A stretch of DNA of 64,000 nt. Source: CAYPPG01 sp964412555. GTDB taxonomy: Bacteria; Hinthialibacterota; Hinthialibacteria; Hinthialibacterales; Hinthialibacteraceae. Where the stretch lies: NCBI GenBank assembly GCA_964412555.1, contig CAYPPG010000001.1, positions 186,001 to 250,000 of the forward strand, given 5' to 3'. Within the stretch, counting starts at the first letter, position 1; the number at the start of each line of letters is the position of its first letter. The translations under genes were made by a program, and so were the position numbers. The notes under the pieces are model-generated. The model ran no database searches. It was not told the DNA's origin and saw nothing but the letters and a program-made list of their open reading frames with translations. Shown here piece after piece: positions 1 to 9,846 of this stretch.

Positions 1-1
1 A

Positions 2-199
2 GTCTTCGACAAATTCAAAGACATCGACTTTTTCAAAAACTTCAAAATCAATGACGAACTTGGGGTACTGACGTGGTCCTCCGAAATCGACATTGCCCCG
101 GAAACTCTGTATGCCGAAGCCACTGGTTTTCCATTCCCGGATTGGATGGATTCCCAAGAAGCGCCTTCGGAGAACAAGGTCAATCAGCCGGCATCGTGA
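2..199 (+). CDS. DUF2442 family protein, C-terminal part (5' end outside window)
   Basis: An open frame enters from the left edge and ends at TGA 197-199, giving about 65 residues. The translation contains D-E-L-G-V-L-T-W, then I-A-P-E-T-L-Y-A-E-A. This is the pattern of DUF2442 proteins, small domains often found beside DUF4160 in toxin-antitoxin-like pairs. Function is not established for the family. The 5' end and any partner gene lie outside the window. A tail of about 20 residues after the usual end (W-M-D-S-Q-E-A...) is slightly longer than normal. Confidence 0.7.
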   Translation, partial: VFDKFKDIDFFKNFKINDELGVLTWSSEIDIAPETLYAEATGFPFPDWMDSQEAPSENKVNQPAS

Positions 200-340
200 A
201 GTCAGCGGAAGAGTTTTCTAAGAGTGTCTCTTTGCCAACTTTAAATCACATTGTCATTTTTGCAACTCTATCTCACCACCCTCTAGAACCGCTTCGTAAA
301 AAAGTAAGCAAGTGCTATTATCACATTTGGAGGAGATAAA

Positions 341-1024
341 ATGGCACGCAGGAAACAAACACAAGGCAATTGTAACTTTTGTGGACGGAAACTATCCAAG
401 GCCGGCCTTACCAAACATTTATCCACTTGCAAGGAGCGATTCAATAATCTCAACGATGTAAACTCAAAATCAGGGAAAGAGGAGAAGTTTTATCATCTCC
501 GTATAGAAGATGCTTGGGGAGGACAGTTTTGGTTGCATTTGGAAATGGCCGGTAATGCACCTATGGGCAAGTTGGATACCTATCTTCGAGCGATTTGGTT
601 GGATTGTTGTGGTCATATGAGCGAATTTTCCGTTGGTAGATGGACCGAAGAAACCATCGCAATGAGCAGGAAAGCAGATCAGGTATTCAGAATCGGCATG
701 GAAATTTTCCACATGTATGACTTTGGAACAACATCGGAAACAAAAATCAAAGTCGTGAATGCGCGAAAAGGCAAAGCGATAAGCCGGTACCCGATTACGT
801 TGATGGCCCGCAACGATCATCCGGAAGTTTTTTGTGTTGAATGTGGAAAACCTGCTTCTAAGTTATGTCTCGAATGTCTCTATGAAGATGAGAATCAAGG
901 AACCCTATGTGACGAACATGCTCAAAGTCATCCCCACAAGGATTATGGTGAACCGATGCCTTTGATCAATTCGCCTCGTGTTGGAATGTGCGCGTATAGT
1001 GGTCCGGCAGAACCTCCGTATTGA
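341..1024 (+). CDS. Zinc-finger protein with pRiA4b ORF-3-like middle region
   Basis: This is a 227-residue protein starting at ATG 341 behind a strong ribosome site (GGAGGAG). The N-terminus has a Cys-x2-Cys...His-x4-Cys finger (residues about 11-30). The middle (about 50-150: FYHLRIEDAWGGQFWLHLEM, then L-D-T-Y-L-R-A-I-W) resembles the first half of the PRiA4 ORF-3 / IS1096 TnpR-like domain. The C-terminus has a second Cys-rich cluster, C-x2-C...C-x2-C...C-x2-H, like a small zinc ribbon or B-box. The family is associated with mobile elements but its biochemistry is unknown. The gene stands alone between a DUF2442 tail and a broken small gene, so this edge looks like accessory DNA. The fold assignment is by eye. 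Confidence 0.6.
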   Translation: MARRKQTQGNCNFCGRKLSKAGLTKHLSTCKERFNNLNDVNSKSGKEEKFYHLRIEDAWGGQFWLHLEMAGNAPMGKLDTYLRAIWLDCCGHMSEFSVGRWTEETIAMSRKADQVFRIGMEIFHMYDFGTTSETKIKVVNARKGKAISRYPITLMARNDHPEVFCVECGKPASKLCLECLYEDENQGTLCDEHAQSHPHKDYGEPMPLINSPRVGMCAYSGPAEPPY

Positions 1025-1111
1025 GACATAGAACACTTAAACATCATGGCAGATCTGATATCTTGCCCTGACTAATTGTTAACCGACTTTTTTTGTTGAC
1101 AACAGAGAAAT

Positions 1112-1296
1112 ATGGACAGAACACACACAACCAAATCCAAAATGACGGATCAACGGGATGAGTTGTGGTGATCGATCCCGATGTGGCTGAGTATTTTTCC
1201 GATCACGACTCAGTCAACGAGGCTCTGCGAGGGTTGGCTGAAATTATCAAGAGGCAGAAGAAGCACGAACAGGAATATGGAGAAACTCGCTCATAA
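1112..1296 (+). pseudogene. Frameshifted small gene (ribbon-helix-helix/antitoxin-like)
   Basis: ATG 1112 (or ATG 1142) opens a frame ending in D-Q-R-D-E-L-W and stopping at TGA 1169-1171. The overlapping frame carries straight on as V-I-D-P-D-V-A-E-Y-F, then S-V-N-E-A-L-R-G-L-A, to TAA 1294-1296. Restoring one G in the TGGTG at about 1166-1170 would join them into a single protein of about 61 residues. The pattern 'DPDVAEYF...SVNEALR.L' is like small RHH-type antitoxin-like proteins, but I cannot name the family with certainty. A sequencing error is the alternative to a true mutation. A GTG start at 1165 could also produce only the C-terminal part. The rest of 1025-1297 holds nothing else I can support. 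Confidence 0.45.
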
Positions 1297-1297
1297 A

Positions 1298-3619
1298 CTA
1301 GCGCCCTTCAAACCCGCGTAACCGCAGCGAATTACTGATCACCGACACCGAACTGAAACTCATCGCCGCCGCCGCAATCATCGGATTCAACAACAAGTTG
1401 AAAAACGGATATAAAATACCGGCGGCAATCGGAACCGCAAGAGCGTTATACCCGAATGCCAGCACCAAATTCTGCCGAATATTTTTCATCGTCGCTTCGC
1501 TCAGAAGATACGCTTTCGCAATCCCGCGAAGGTCGCCTTTGACCAACGTGACTCCGGCGCTTTCCATCGCCACGTCGGTCCCCGTTCCCATAGCGACGCC
1601 GATATGCGCTTGTGCCAACGCCGGCGCATCGTTGATCCCGTCACCGGCCATCGCGACGATTCGCCCCTCTTCCTGTAATTTCTTCACCACATTGTTTTTC
1701 TCTTCAGGCAGGATTTCCGCTTGAACTTCCTTGATCCCGAGTTTTTTGGCGATGGCGTTCGCCGTCTTTTGGTTGTCGCCGGTCAACATCACGATCGACA
1801 GGCCGTGCTGATGCAAAGTATCAATTGCTTCTTGCGTGGATTCCTTGATCGGATCGGCCACACCCAACAGACCGGCCGCTTGGTTATCCACCACGGCAAA
1901 CATCACCGTTTGCCCTTCATCCTGCAACGACTGCGCCCGCTTGACCAAGTCCTCGGACTGCACTTGGAGTTCTTCCAATAATTTTTGATTACCAAGCGCA
2001 ACTTTTTTCCCATCCACCGATCCGGTTACTCCTTTTCCAGTCAGGGATTCAAAATTCGACGCTTCGCCAAGTTCGATTTCCTTCTCCTTGGCTCCGTCTA
2101 CAATGGCAGAAGCAAGGGGATGCTCGCTGCTGCGTTCCAAGCTGGCAACCAAACGCAGGAGTTCGTTCTCGGACAGATCGCCCACCGGTTCAATGGTAAC
2201 CAGTTTCGGTTTCCCTTCCGTCAGCGTCCCTGTTTTATCCACCACGACGGTATCGACTTTTTCAAAAGTTTCCAATGATTCCGCATTTTTGATCAACACA
2301 CCCAGCTGCGCGCCGCGCCCTGTCCCCACCATGATGGACATCGGAGTCGCTAGCCCCAGCGCGCAGGGACAGGCAATAATCAATACCGCCACCGCATTCA
2401 CAATCGCATAGGCCATCGCCGGAGACGGCCCAATCAACGCCCAAACAATAAATGTAATGATCGAAATCCCAACCACCGTCGGAACAAAATAACTCGCTAC
2501 TAAATCAGCAATATTCTGAATCGGCGCACGGGTACGCTGCGCTTCACTCACCATCTGCACGATCTGTGACAAAAGCGTATCTTCTCCCACCTGATCGGCC
2601 CGCATGATAAAACTACCGGCTTGATTCACGGTCCCCCCTGTCACTTTATCGTTTTCCGCCTTCTCAACCGGCATCGGTTCACCAGTCACCATTGATTCAT
2701 CGATCTGGCTTGATCCTTCGAGAATTTCCCCGTCCACCGGAACTTTCTCACCCGGCCGGACCCGAAGACGATCCCCTTCTTGCAAATCATCGATGGAAAC
2801 ATCCTCTTCGGAACCGTCATCCTTGAGTCGTCGCGCTTGGTTAGGAGCCAATTCCAGCAAAGAACGCAATGCGCTGGATGTTTGGTTTCTCGCTTTTAGT
2901 TCCAATACCTGCCCCAACAAGACAAGAGTGACAATCACTGCAGACGCTTCGAAATAAATTGCAACCGTCCCTTCCGGCGAACGGAACGCATCGGGAAAGA
3001 GAAACGGAAACATCGTCGCGACGGCGCTGTACACATAAGCCACACCGGTCCCCATCGCGATCAATGTAAACATATTTAAATTCCAGTTGACAATGGAACT
3101 CCACCCCCGCTTGAAAAACGGCCACCCGCCCCACAGAACGACCGGAGTCGCCAACAAGAATTGCACCCAATGCCCGACAGTGGGAGAGAATAAATTTGCC
3201 ACCGGATTTTCAGGGAACATATGGGACATGGCATAGACGAAAAGAGGAAGCGTAAACACGACGCACCCCCAAAACCGCCGCCGCATATTTTTCAGTTCTT
3301 CATCCTCTCCTTCCCCAACGGAGGCTTTTGCCGGTTCCAAGGCCATCCCGCATTTGGGGCAATCCCCCGGTTGTTCCTGCTGCACTTCCGGATGCATAGG
3401 GCAGGTATAGTAATCGGCATCCTGCTCCTTTTGTTGAGGCTTTTCATCCGGTTCCAAATACTGTTTTGGATCTTTATGAAATTTATCATGGCACGATTCG
3501 CTGCAGAAATAATAGGTTTCGTCGTGATAATTCATGCTTTTTGCCGCGTTGGATGGATTGACGTCCATCCCACAAACAGGATCTTTTACTGTATTCTGAT
3601 TCGTGTGTTGATGTTTCAT
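1298..3619 (-). CDS. copA: P1B-type copper/silver-exporting ATPase with YHS and heavy-metal-binding N-terminus
   Basis: This 773-residue membrane pump would move Cu(I)/Ag(I) out of the cytoplasm at the cost of ATP. In place of the usual ferredoxin-like HMA domain it has a YHS domain (about 11-57, CGMDV...YYFCSESCHDKF) and a short heavy-metal-binding module (about 71-93, YTCPMHPEV...CPKCGMALEP). Hallmarks are CPC in a membrane helix (about 417-419), the phosphorylated Asp in DKTGT (about 461), an SEHPLA nucleotide-binding motif, TGDN and GDGINDAPAL. CPC with these N-terminal modules fits copper/silver P1B ATPases. It is the last gene of the minus-strand efflux operon, 14 bp after the CusA-like gene. 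No dedicated copper regulator is visible nearby. Confidence 0.93.
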   Translation of the reverse strand: MKHQHTNQNTVKDPVCGMDVNPSNAAKSMNYHDETYYFCSESCHDKFHKDPKQYLEPDEKPQQKEQDADYYTCPMHPEVQQEQPGDCPKCGMALEPAKASVGEGEDEELKNMRRRFWGCVVFTLPLFVYAMSHMFPENPVANLFSPTVGHWVQFLLATPVVLWGGWPFFKRGWSSIVNWNLNMFTLIAMGTGVAYVYSAVATMFPFLFPDAFRSPEGTVAIYFEASAVIVTLVLLGQVLELKARNQTSSALRSLLELAPNQARRLKDDGSEEDVSIDDLQEGDRLRVRPGEKVPVDGEILEGSSQIDESMVTGEPMPVEKAENDKVTGGTVNQAGSFIMRADQVGEDTLLSQIVQMVSEAQRTRAPIQNIADLVASYFVPTVVGISIITFIVWALIGPSPAMAYAIVNAVAVLIIACPCALGLATPMSIMVGTGRGAQLGVLIKNAESLETFEKVDTVVVDKTGTLTEGKPKLVTIEPVGDLSENELLRLVASLERSSEHPLASAIVDGAKEKEIELGEASNFESLTGKGVTGSVDGKKVALGNQKLLEELQVQSEDLVKRAQSLQDEGQTVMFAVVDNQAAGLLGVADPIKESTQEAIDTLHQHGLSIVMLTGDNQKTANAIAKKLGIKEVQAEILPEEKNNVVKKLQEEGRIVAMAGDGINDAPALAQAHIGVAMGTGTDVAMESAGVTLVKGDLRGIAKAYLLSEATMKNIRQNLVLAFGYNALAVPIAAGILYPFFNLLLNPMIAAAAMSFSSVSVISNSLRLRGFEGR

Positions 3620-3633
3620 TATTCAACTCCTTC

Positions 3634-6600
3634 TTACTGCTGTCTTTTTTGTTGCGATTTCAATTTCCGTTCTTCAATGACGCAATACAACACGGGCACA
3701 AAAAACACGGAAACAATGACCACGGTCATCCCGCCGAACGAAGGGATCGCCATTGGCACCATAATATCCGATCCCCGTCCTTTCGAAGTCAAAACAGGGA
3801 TAAGAGCTAAAAGAGTTGTCGCTGTAGTCATTAAACAAGGGCGAATTCGGCGAATAGAAGCGCGAACCGTCGATTCACGAACATCATTGGTTGTGCGGGG
3901 TTTATCTCTTTCAAACGTTTGATCCAAATAGGTGGAATAGATGACACCATTATCACTGGCAATGCCGAATAGCGCCAAAAATCCAACCCAGACCGCCACA
4001 CTCAGATTAAATGGCCGCACTTGGAAAAGTTCTTGCAAATTTTCACCAAAGAGGGAAAAATTCAAAAACCAATCCTGCCCATACAACCAGATCATGATAA
4101 ATCCTCCTGCCCATGCCACAATGATTCCGGAAAAGACAATCAGTGTTGTCGAAATATTTTTGAATTGGAAATACAAGATGATAAAAATAATAAATAAGGC
4201 GAGGGGGAGAACGACACGAAGACGTTTTTCGGAACGGACTTGATTCTCATAACTTCCCGCAAATGTATAACTCACACCACTGGGGATGTTCAATTCACCA
4301 CTTTCCTCTTTTTGCTTCAAATAATCTCGGGATTGTTCTACCACTTCGACTTCCGCGAATCCTTCCCTCATATCAAAAAGGACATAACTCACCAAAAAGG
4401 TGTCTTCGCTTTTGATCACTTGTGGGCCACGTACATAACGAATATCCGCCAATTCGCGCATCGGAATTTGGGCCTCGGTCGGCGTTGGAACCAGAATCGC
4501 GCCGAGAGACTCGATCGTATCACGCAATTCACGCATATAGCGAACCCGAACAGGGTAACGCTCGCGGCCTTCCACCGTTGTCGAGATTTTTTTTCCCCCA
4601 ATGGCTACTTCGATAACATCCTGTACTTGTCGAATTGTAACCCCATATCTAGCAATTGCATTCCGGTCGATGTCGATCTCCAAATAGGGCTTTCCCACGA
4701 CCCGGTCAGCGATAACCGCCTCAGCTTTGACCGATGGCACTTCTTTCAGATATTTTTCAATTTGCAATCCGACCTCTTCAATCGTTTCCAATGTTGGTCC
4801 TTTGACTTTTACACCCATCGGTGCACGCATTCCACTCTGCAGCATGACAATACGGGCGGCAATGGGTTGCAGCTTGGGAGCGGAAGTCGTCCCTGGCACC
4901 TGTGCCGCTTTGGTAATTTCATCCCAAATATCATCGGCAGATTGAATATGATCACGCCATTGGCGGAATGGTATCCCCTCAGGATCGGGAATCAGTTCCC
5001 CATTCTGATCTCGGATAAATTCATCGTTTTCATGATCATATTGAAATCGCATACGATGTCCGGACTCATCCGAAATATATTCGGATTTATAATTGACGAT
5101 GGTCTCGACCATGGAGATGGGGGCCGGGTCCAATGGGCTTTCCACCCGCCCTATCTTACCGACTACTTGGTCGATTTCCGGAATGGCTTGAATAGCCATA
5201 TCGATTTTTTCCAGAACATCCATGGCTTCTCCGATTGATGCATGAGGCATGGTGGTAGGCATATATAAATAAGAACCTTCATCCAATGGAGGCATAAATT
5301 CTTTCCCCAATCCAGGAAATGCGTGCCGAATATCGGAGACAATGGGCACGTTCCTCACAAATTTAGGCAAAAATCCAAAAACCGTATCAAATCCCAGCCA
5401 AATGATTCCTCCCCAGAGCACAAGCAATAAAGGAATATTTAAAAAAGCGACCTTATGATCCAAGCACCAACGCAGCATGGGTTCGTAATAATTCATAAAG
5501 ACCTGGATCAAAGCCAGCACTCCTCCCAATAACACCACAACAAAAATCCAGTTATAGAGGTTCCCCTTATCCGGTCCTAAGGGAAGCCAATGATTGCTCA
5601 GAATTGTAACCACCACGAACAAAGCCAATCCATTTACAATCATCGGTATCCACTGCTGAATCCATTCCGGCAATAATTCTGCAATGAAGTGATAAATACC
5701 GAATCCCATTACGATCAGACCAAGCCACCAAGAAAACAGAAATGTCAAAAGGATTCCGGCAACGATCAAACCGCCAAACACCCAATCCCGAAGTGTCTTT
5801 CCTCGAATTTTTCCGGTAAACAGTAAATGAGCATAGGGAGGAATGATGGTCAACGCGACAATAATAGAAGCAACCAACGCGAACGTTTTGGTGAAGGCTA
5901 ACGGTTTGAAAAGTTTCCCTTCCGCCGCAGTCATCGTGAACACCGGAAGGAAACTCACAACCGTTGTCGCGACAGCGGTGAGAACGGCGCTGCCGACTTC
6001 CGATGTCGCCCGAAAGATCACCTCCAGTTTGTTTTCGTTTTCATCGGATTGTTCCAAATGCTTCAATATGTTCTCACAGATGACCACCCCCATATCGACC
6101 ATAGTCCCGATGGCGATGGCGATTCCTGAAAGAGCCACAATGTTGGCATCCACACCGAATTGTTTCATCGCGATGAAACACATCAAAACCGCAATCGGGA
6201 GTAGAGCGGAAATAAGCATTGAACTCCGCAAATGATAGACCATGACAATAATGACAATCACGGTGACAAGGATTTCCTCGCTCAATGCCGTGTTGAGCGT
6301 GCCCAGCGTTTCATAAATCAAACCGGTACGGTCATAGAAGGGAACGATTTTGACCTGAGACACTGTACCGTCATCCAATACTTTTTTGGGTAAGCCGGGA
6401 GAGATTTCATTTATTTTATCTTTGACATTCTGTATGACTGCAAGAGGATTCTCTCCATACCGAACCACCACGACTCCGCCGACGGCCTCCGCTCCGGCCT
6501 TATCCAACGCTCCCCGGCGAAGTGCGGGTCCGGTCGATACATGGGCGACATCTTTCACTGTGACCGGCACGTTGTCGTTCGCCTTGATGACGGACTCTTC

Positions 6601-7383
6601 GATATCATCCACACTTTCCAGAAACCCCAACCCGCGAATGACATATTCAACATTGTTGACCTCGATGGTACGCGCCCCCACATCCACATTCGATTTCCGA
6701 ACCGCGTTGAATACTTCATCCAACGTCACGTCATACGCCCGCATCGCATCCGGATCGACATCGATTTGATATTCCCGCACGAAGCCGCCAACGGAAGCCA
6801 CCTCACTCACGCCATGGGCAGACATCAACCCGTAACGGACATACCAATCCTGGATACTGCGCAATTCGTCCAAATCCCATCCGCCGGTGGGATTCCCCTC
6901 GTCGTCGTAACCTTCCAAGGTATACCAGAATATTTGTCCCAGCGCAGTAGCGTCAGGACCCAGTGCAGGTTGCACTCCCGGAGGAAGTGTCCCCGCAGGA
7001 AGGCTGTTCAGTTTCTCCAATACACGGGACCGCGACCAGTAGAATTCAATATCTTCATTGAAAATAATATAAATAGAAGAAAACCCGAAGAAGGAATAAC
7101 TACGGATGGTTTTTACACCCGGGATCCCCAATAAGGAAACCGTCAGAGGATAAGAGATTTGGTCCTCGACATCTTGTGGAGAACGCCCCATCCATTCTGT
7201 AAACACGATCTGTTGGTTCTCGCCAATATCCGGAATGGCATCGACAGGGACAGGATCACGCGGCATCCAGTTGATTTGCCAATCGAAGGGCGCCACCATA
7301 ATCCCCCAGATGACGATAAACACTACGAAAAGTGTCACAACCAGTTTGTTTTCCAAGCAAAAGCGTATAGTTTTATCGAGCAT
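3634..7383 (-). CDS. cusA: CusA-like heavy-metal RND efflux pump
   Basis: This is the inner-membrane proton-driven pump of a tripartite copper/silver exporter. At 1249 residues it is about 200 longer than E. coli CusA. It starts with a typical RND first helix and DWQINWMPRDPVPVDAIPDIG. The TM4 motif GIAIAIGTMVDMGVVICEN (about 415-435) carries the proton-relay Asp. The periplasmic stretch around MLQSGMRAPMGVKVKG is rich in Met and aligns with the CusA substrate region. Extra length lies in the centre (about 540-680), where additional hydrophobic segments are inserted, and in a loop with S-D-E-S-G-H-R-M-R. The adaptor gene lies 68 bp upstream and the P-type ATPase follows. The metal could be Cu or Ag; the ATPase partner favours these over Zn/Co. 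Confidence 0.93.
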   Translation of the reverse strand: MLDKTIRFCLENKLVVTLFVVFIVIWGIMVAPFDWQINWMPRDPVPVDAIPDIGENQQIVFTEWMGRSPQDVEDQISYPLTVSLLGIPGVKTIRSYSFFGFSSIYIIFNEDIEFYWSRSRVLEKLNSLPAGTLPPGVQPALGPDATALGQIFWYTLEGYDDEGNPTGGWDLDELRSIQDWYVRYGLMSAHGVSEVASVGGFVREYQIDVDPDAMRAYDVTLDEVFNAVRKSNVDVGARTIEVNNVEYVIRGLGFLESVDDIEESVIKANDNVPVTVKDVAHVSTGPALRRGALDKAGAEAVGGVVVVRYGENPLAVIQNVKDKINEISPGLPKKVLDDGTVSQVKIVPFYDRTGLIYETLGTLNTALSEEILVTVIVIIVMVYHLRSSMLISALLPIAVLMCFIAMKQFGVDANIVALSGIAIAIGTMVDMGVVICENILKHLEQSDENENKLEVIFRATSEVGSAVLTAVATTVVSFLPVFTMTAAEGKLFKPLAFTKTFALVASIIVALTIIPPYAHLLFTGKIRGKTLRDWVFGGLIVAGILLTFLFSWWLGLIVMGFGIYHFIAELLPEWIQQWIPMIVNGLALFVVVTILSNHWLPLGPDKGNLYNWIFVVVLLGGVLALIQVFMNYYEPMLRWCLDHKVAFLNIPLLLVLWGGIIWLGFDTVFGFLPKFVRNVPIVSDIRHAFPGLGKEFMPPLDEGSYLYMPTTMPHASIGEAMDVLEKIDMAIQAIPEIDQVVGKIGRVESPLDPAPISMVETIVNYKSEYISDESGHRMRFQYDHENDEFIRDQNGELIPDPEGIPFRQWRDHIQSADDIWDEITKAAQVPGTTSAPKLQPIAARIVMLQSGMRAPMGVKVKGPTLETIEEVGLQIEKYLKEVPSVKAEAVIADRVVGKPYLEIDIDRNAIARYGVTIRQVQDVIEVAIGGKKISTTVEGRERYPVRVRYMRELRDTIESLGAILVPTPTEAQIPMRELADIRYVRGPQVIKSEDTFLVSYVLFDMREGFAEVEVVEQSRDYLKQKEESGELNIPSGVSYTFAGSYENQVRSEKRLRVVLPLALFIIFIILYFQFKNISTTLIVFSGIIVAWAGGFIMIWLYGQDWFLNFSLFGENLQELFQVRPFNLSVAVWVGFLALFGIASDNGVIYSTYLDQTFERDKPRTTNDVRESTVRASIRRIRPCLMTTATTLLALIPVLTSKGRGSDIMVPMAIPSFGGMTVVIVSVFFVPVLYCVIEERKLKSQQKRQQ

Positions 7384-7451
7384 GATGATCCTTGTTCCGG
7401 TGTTAGTTATTTACATCTGAATAGGTGATGTCGGAATCGAAGTTGAGGATT

Positions 7452-9830
7452 CTATTCGTCAGGAGTTGCTGAAGGTGAAATTGTATTTTGGACTTCTCCA
7501 CAAGTCAGCATGGCGTCTCCATAGTATGGATTTTTGACTTCCTTTGACCATTGCAGCCAATCCGCTCCCTTGTTTTGAAATGCCATGGGACAATGGACTT
7601 CGTACAATGTCGAATCCAATGGATTATTGGCTTTCACGGCGTCGATCAAAATGTTGGAAATGACGGAAAACGCCAAGCGGGCATCGTGCATCTCTTCTGC
7701 TTCGACGATGTTTTTCGCGAATTCCTCCACCGGCGCGTCGTTGGCTTGCCGGGCGGCTTGCTGGAGATTCTTCGCCGCTTCCTGCGCTTGTTCCAAACTG
7801 TCCTGCACCAAGGCATCCTTAAGCGCTTTATACTGCTCCAGGAAAGATGTCCAATACGATTCGGGATATACTTTCGTCGTTTCTCGTATCTTCTGCTCTT
7901 TGGCTTCGGTCGCAAGCCGAGGCTCGATCGATTTTTTCAACTCCCCGCACGTCAACATGGTGTCTCCAAAATACGGATTCCGCACTTCATGCTGCCATTG
8001 CAACCAATCCGCCCCCTGATTATTAAATGCCATTGGGCAGTGAATCACATGCAAGGTCTCTTCCGACGCTCCATGCCGCTCCACGGCTTGAATCATGAGA
8101 TCGGCAATTTTCTGAAACGCTTCACGAGCGGCCTCCAAATCCTTTGCATGCATAACACCATGACCGAGCATTTCGATCTTTTTCAAATCGTTCAACTTTG
8201 CCGCCTCCACCCATTCATGTGAGGCCGATTGGGCGGATTCTAAATCGTCTCGTACCAACGCTTCGTATACGGACCGATACGCCTTTAAGAGAGAAGGAAT
8301 CGCTTCATTAGGCACGGGCATCTCCGATTTGGATGGAGCTTGCATATCAGGCATCCCACCGTTCTTTTCTTCGGCTGAAACAGTATCTTTTGGGCTCATC
8401 ATGCTAGGTTTGGCTTGAATTTGCAAAGCACTGTCGATCTTGAAATTGCCCTTCACCACCACTTCTTCATTTTCTTCCAATCCGCTTGAAACGATGTAGT
8501 GGTCTTTCAGTCGTGGTCCGAGAACAATTTCACGGCCTTGAAACGTCGGTTTCTCAGTATTAGGGACTTTGACATAAACCACAGCCCGCTTCCCCGTAAT
8601 CAGTGGAGCGGAGTCGGGAATCACCAAAGGCGGTTCACTCTCTTCTTCACCGGGATCGACAAATCCCAGTTCCTCCGCTTTTACCAGCGGCATACCGCAC
8701 ACATCACAAGTTCCGGGTTGATCCTTGATGATTTCCGGGTGCATGGGGCTGATCCATTTCCCCGCTAATTCGGAATCATAAATTTCCCCGGCCGCATTGA
8801 CTTTACTCTGCACCGTCGCTCGCACGAACATTTCCGGCTTCAGTTTCCCGTCCAAATTCTCGACGTTCACACGCACTTTCACAGTCCGCGTATTTTCATT
8901 GAGATAGGGGTCGATAAAGGACACCCGGCCTTGAAACACTTCTCCAGGATAGGATACCGTGGTGAATTCCACTTCCTGCCCATAATGAATCCACTGCAAA
9001 TCCGATTCGTAAGCATCCATCTTCACCCAAACCGTATTCAAATCGGCAATGGTATAAATACGGGTTCCGGTTTGAACATAATCCCCTTCCAAGGCGTTCT
9101 TATGGATGACAATTCCGTCGATCGGGGAATAAAACGTAATCCGTTCGACAACCTCACCCCGTTCTTCGATCTCCTGAATCTGTTCCTGCGTAAGCCCCAA
9201 CAAGCGCAATCGTTCCCGCGCTTTCTCCAATGTTTCCATACGATTGGTCTGTATTTCCGGGACAGTCGATTCTTGTGATCGATTAGCGGCTCGTTTCGCT
9301 TCGATCAACGATCTCTGATCGGTAATAATGGACGGGCTGTAAATCTCTACCAAATGATCCCCTTTACGCACCGCCGTCCCGGTGTAATCGACGAACATAC
9401 GGTCCAACCGCCCCGGGAACCAGGCAGTGATATACTTGACCCGAGTTTCGTCATATTCCACCTTTCCCACCAAGCGAAGTTCATGTTCAACATAGTTTCT
9501 TCGAACGGGGACAGCTTGAATCTCAGCCAATGCCATAGCCGCTTCAGACATTTTCAATTCACGCGGCCCACTTTCTTCCTCCTCTCCCGACGTTGCCGGA
9601 ATCAAATCCATTCCGCAAATAGGGCATTGACCCGGATCGGGCTGGCGGATTTGCGGATGCATGGAACAAGTCCAAGTCGTAGATTTGGACGCTCCTTCAG
9701 TACTTGCTGTCGTTTGTGTGGAAGCATGATCGTGCCCGCCTGAAAATAATAAGAACAGTATCAGCCCAATGAAAATTCCTAAGACTAAATAGGTCAATTT
9801 ATATTGCATAACATTTTTCAACCAATTCAT
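7452..9830 (-). CDS. cusB: CusB-like membrane-fusion adaptor with two metal-binding modules and tandem DUF3347-like C-terminus
   Basis: This is the periplasmic adaptor linking the RND pump to the outer-membrane channel. It has 792 residues against roughly 400 for CusB. A signal-anchor helix (about 10-30) is followed by a heavy-metal-binding module (about 52-80, WTCSMHPQI...CPICGMDLIP), then the HlyD-type barrel and lipoyl halves. A second metal module sits inside the adaptor at about 355-385 (ISPMHPEI...CDVCGMPLV). After a linker there are two homologous repeats (about 505-630 and 650-785), each ending in a conserved block: HCPMAFNNQGADWLQW then MLTCGEL, and HCPMAFQNKGADWLQW then MLTCGEV. These match DUF3347, usually a separate domain or protein. 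The His, Cys and Met content suggests added copper-binding sites. It lies in the operon between the OMF and pump genes. Confidence 0.9.
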   Translation of the reverse strand: MNWLKNVMQYKLTYLVLGIFIGLILFLLFSGGHDHASTQTTASTEGASKSTTWTCSMHPQIRQPDPGQCPICGMDLIPATSGEEEESGPRELKMSEAAMALAEIQAVPVRRNYVEHELRLVGKVEYDETRVKYITAWFPGRLDRMFVDYTGTAVRKGDHLVEIYSPSIITDQRSLIEAKRAANRSQESTVPEIQTNRMETLEKARERLRLLGLTQEQIQEIEERGEVVERITFYSPIDGIVIHKNALEGDYVQTGTRIYTIADLNTVWVKMDAYESDLQWIHYGQEVEFTTVSYPGEVFQGRVSFIDPYLNENTRTVKVRVNVENLDGKLKPEMFVRATVQSKVNAAGEIYDSELAGKWISPMHPEIIKDQPGTCDVCGMPLVKAEELGFVDPGEEESEPPLVIPDSAPLITGKRAVVYVKVPNTEKPTFQGREIVLGPRLKDHYIVSSGLEENEEVVVKGNFKIDSALQIQAKPSMMSPKDTVSAEEKNGGMPDMQAPSKSEMPVPNEAIPSLLKAYRSVYEALVRDDLESAQSASHEWVEAAKLNDLKKIEMLGHGVMHAKDLEAAREAFQKIADLMIQAVERHGASEETLHVIHCPMAFNNQGADWLQWQHEVRNPYFGDTMLTCGELKKSIEPRLATEAKEQKIRETTKVYPESYWTSFLEQYKALKDALVQDSLEQAQEAAKNLQQAARQANDAPVEEFAKNIVEAEEMHDARLAFSVISNILIDAVKANNPLDSTLYEVHCPMAFQNKGADWLQWSKEVKNPYYGDAMLTCGEVQNTISPSATPDE

Positions 9831-9846
9831 AGTAAACTCCTGTTAC

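Noticed and set aside
4240..5238. Open frame of 332 codons antisense to the RND pump gene
   Set aside because: It is a shadow of the pump gene; its translation has no domain and frequent rare-type residues such as clustered His, Phe and Arg.
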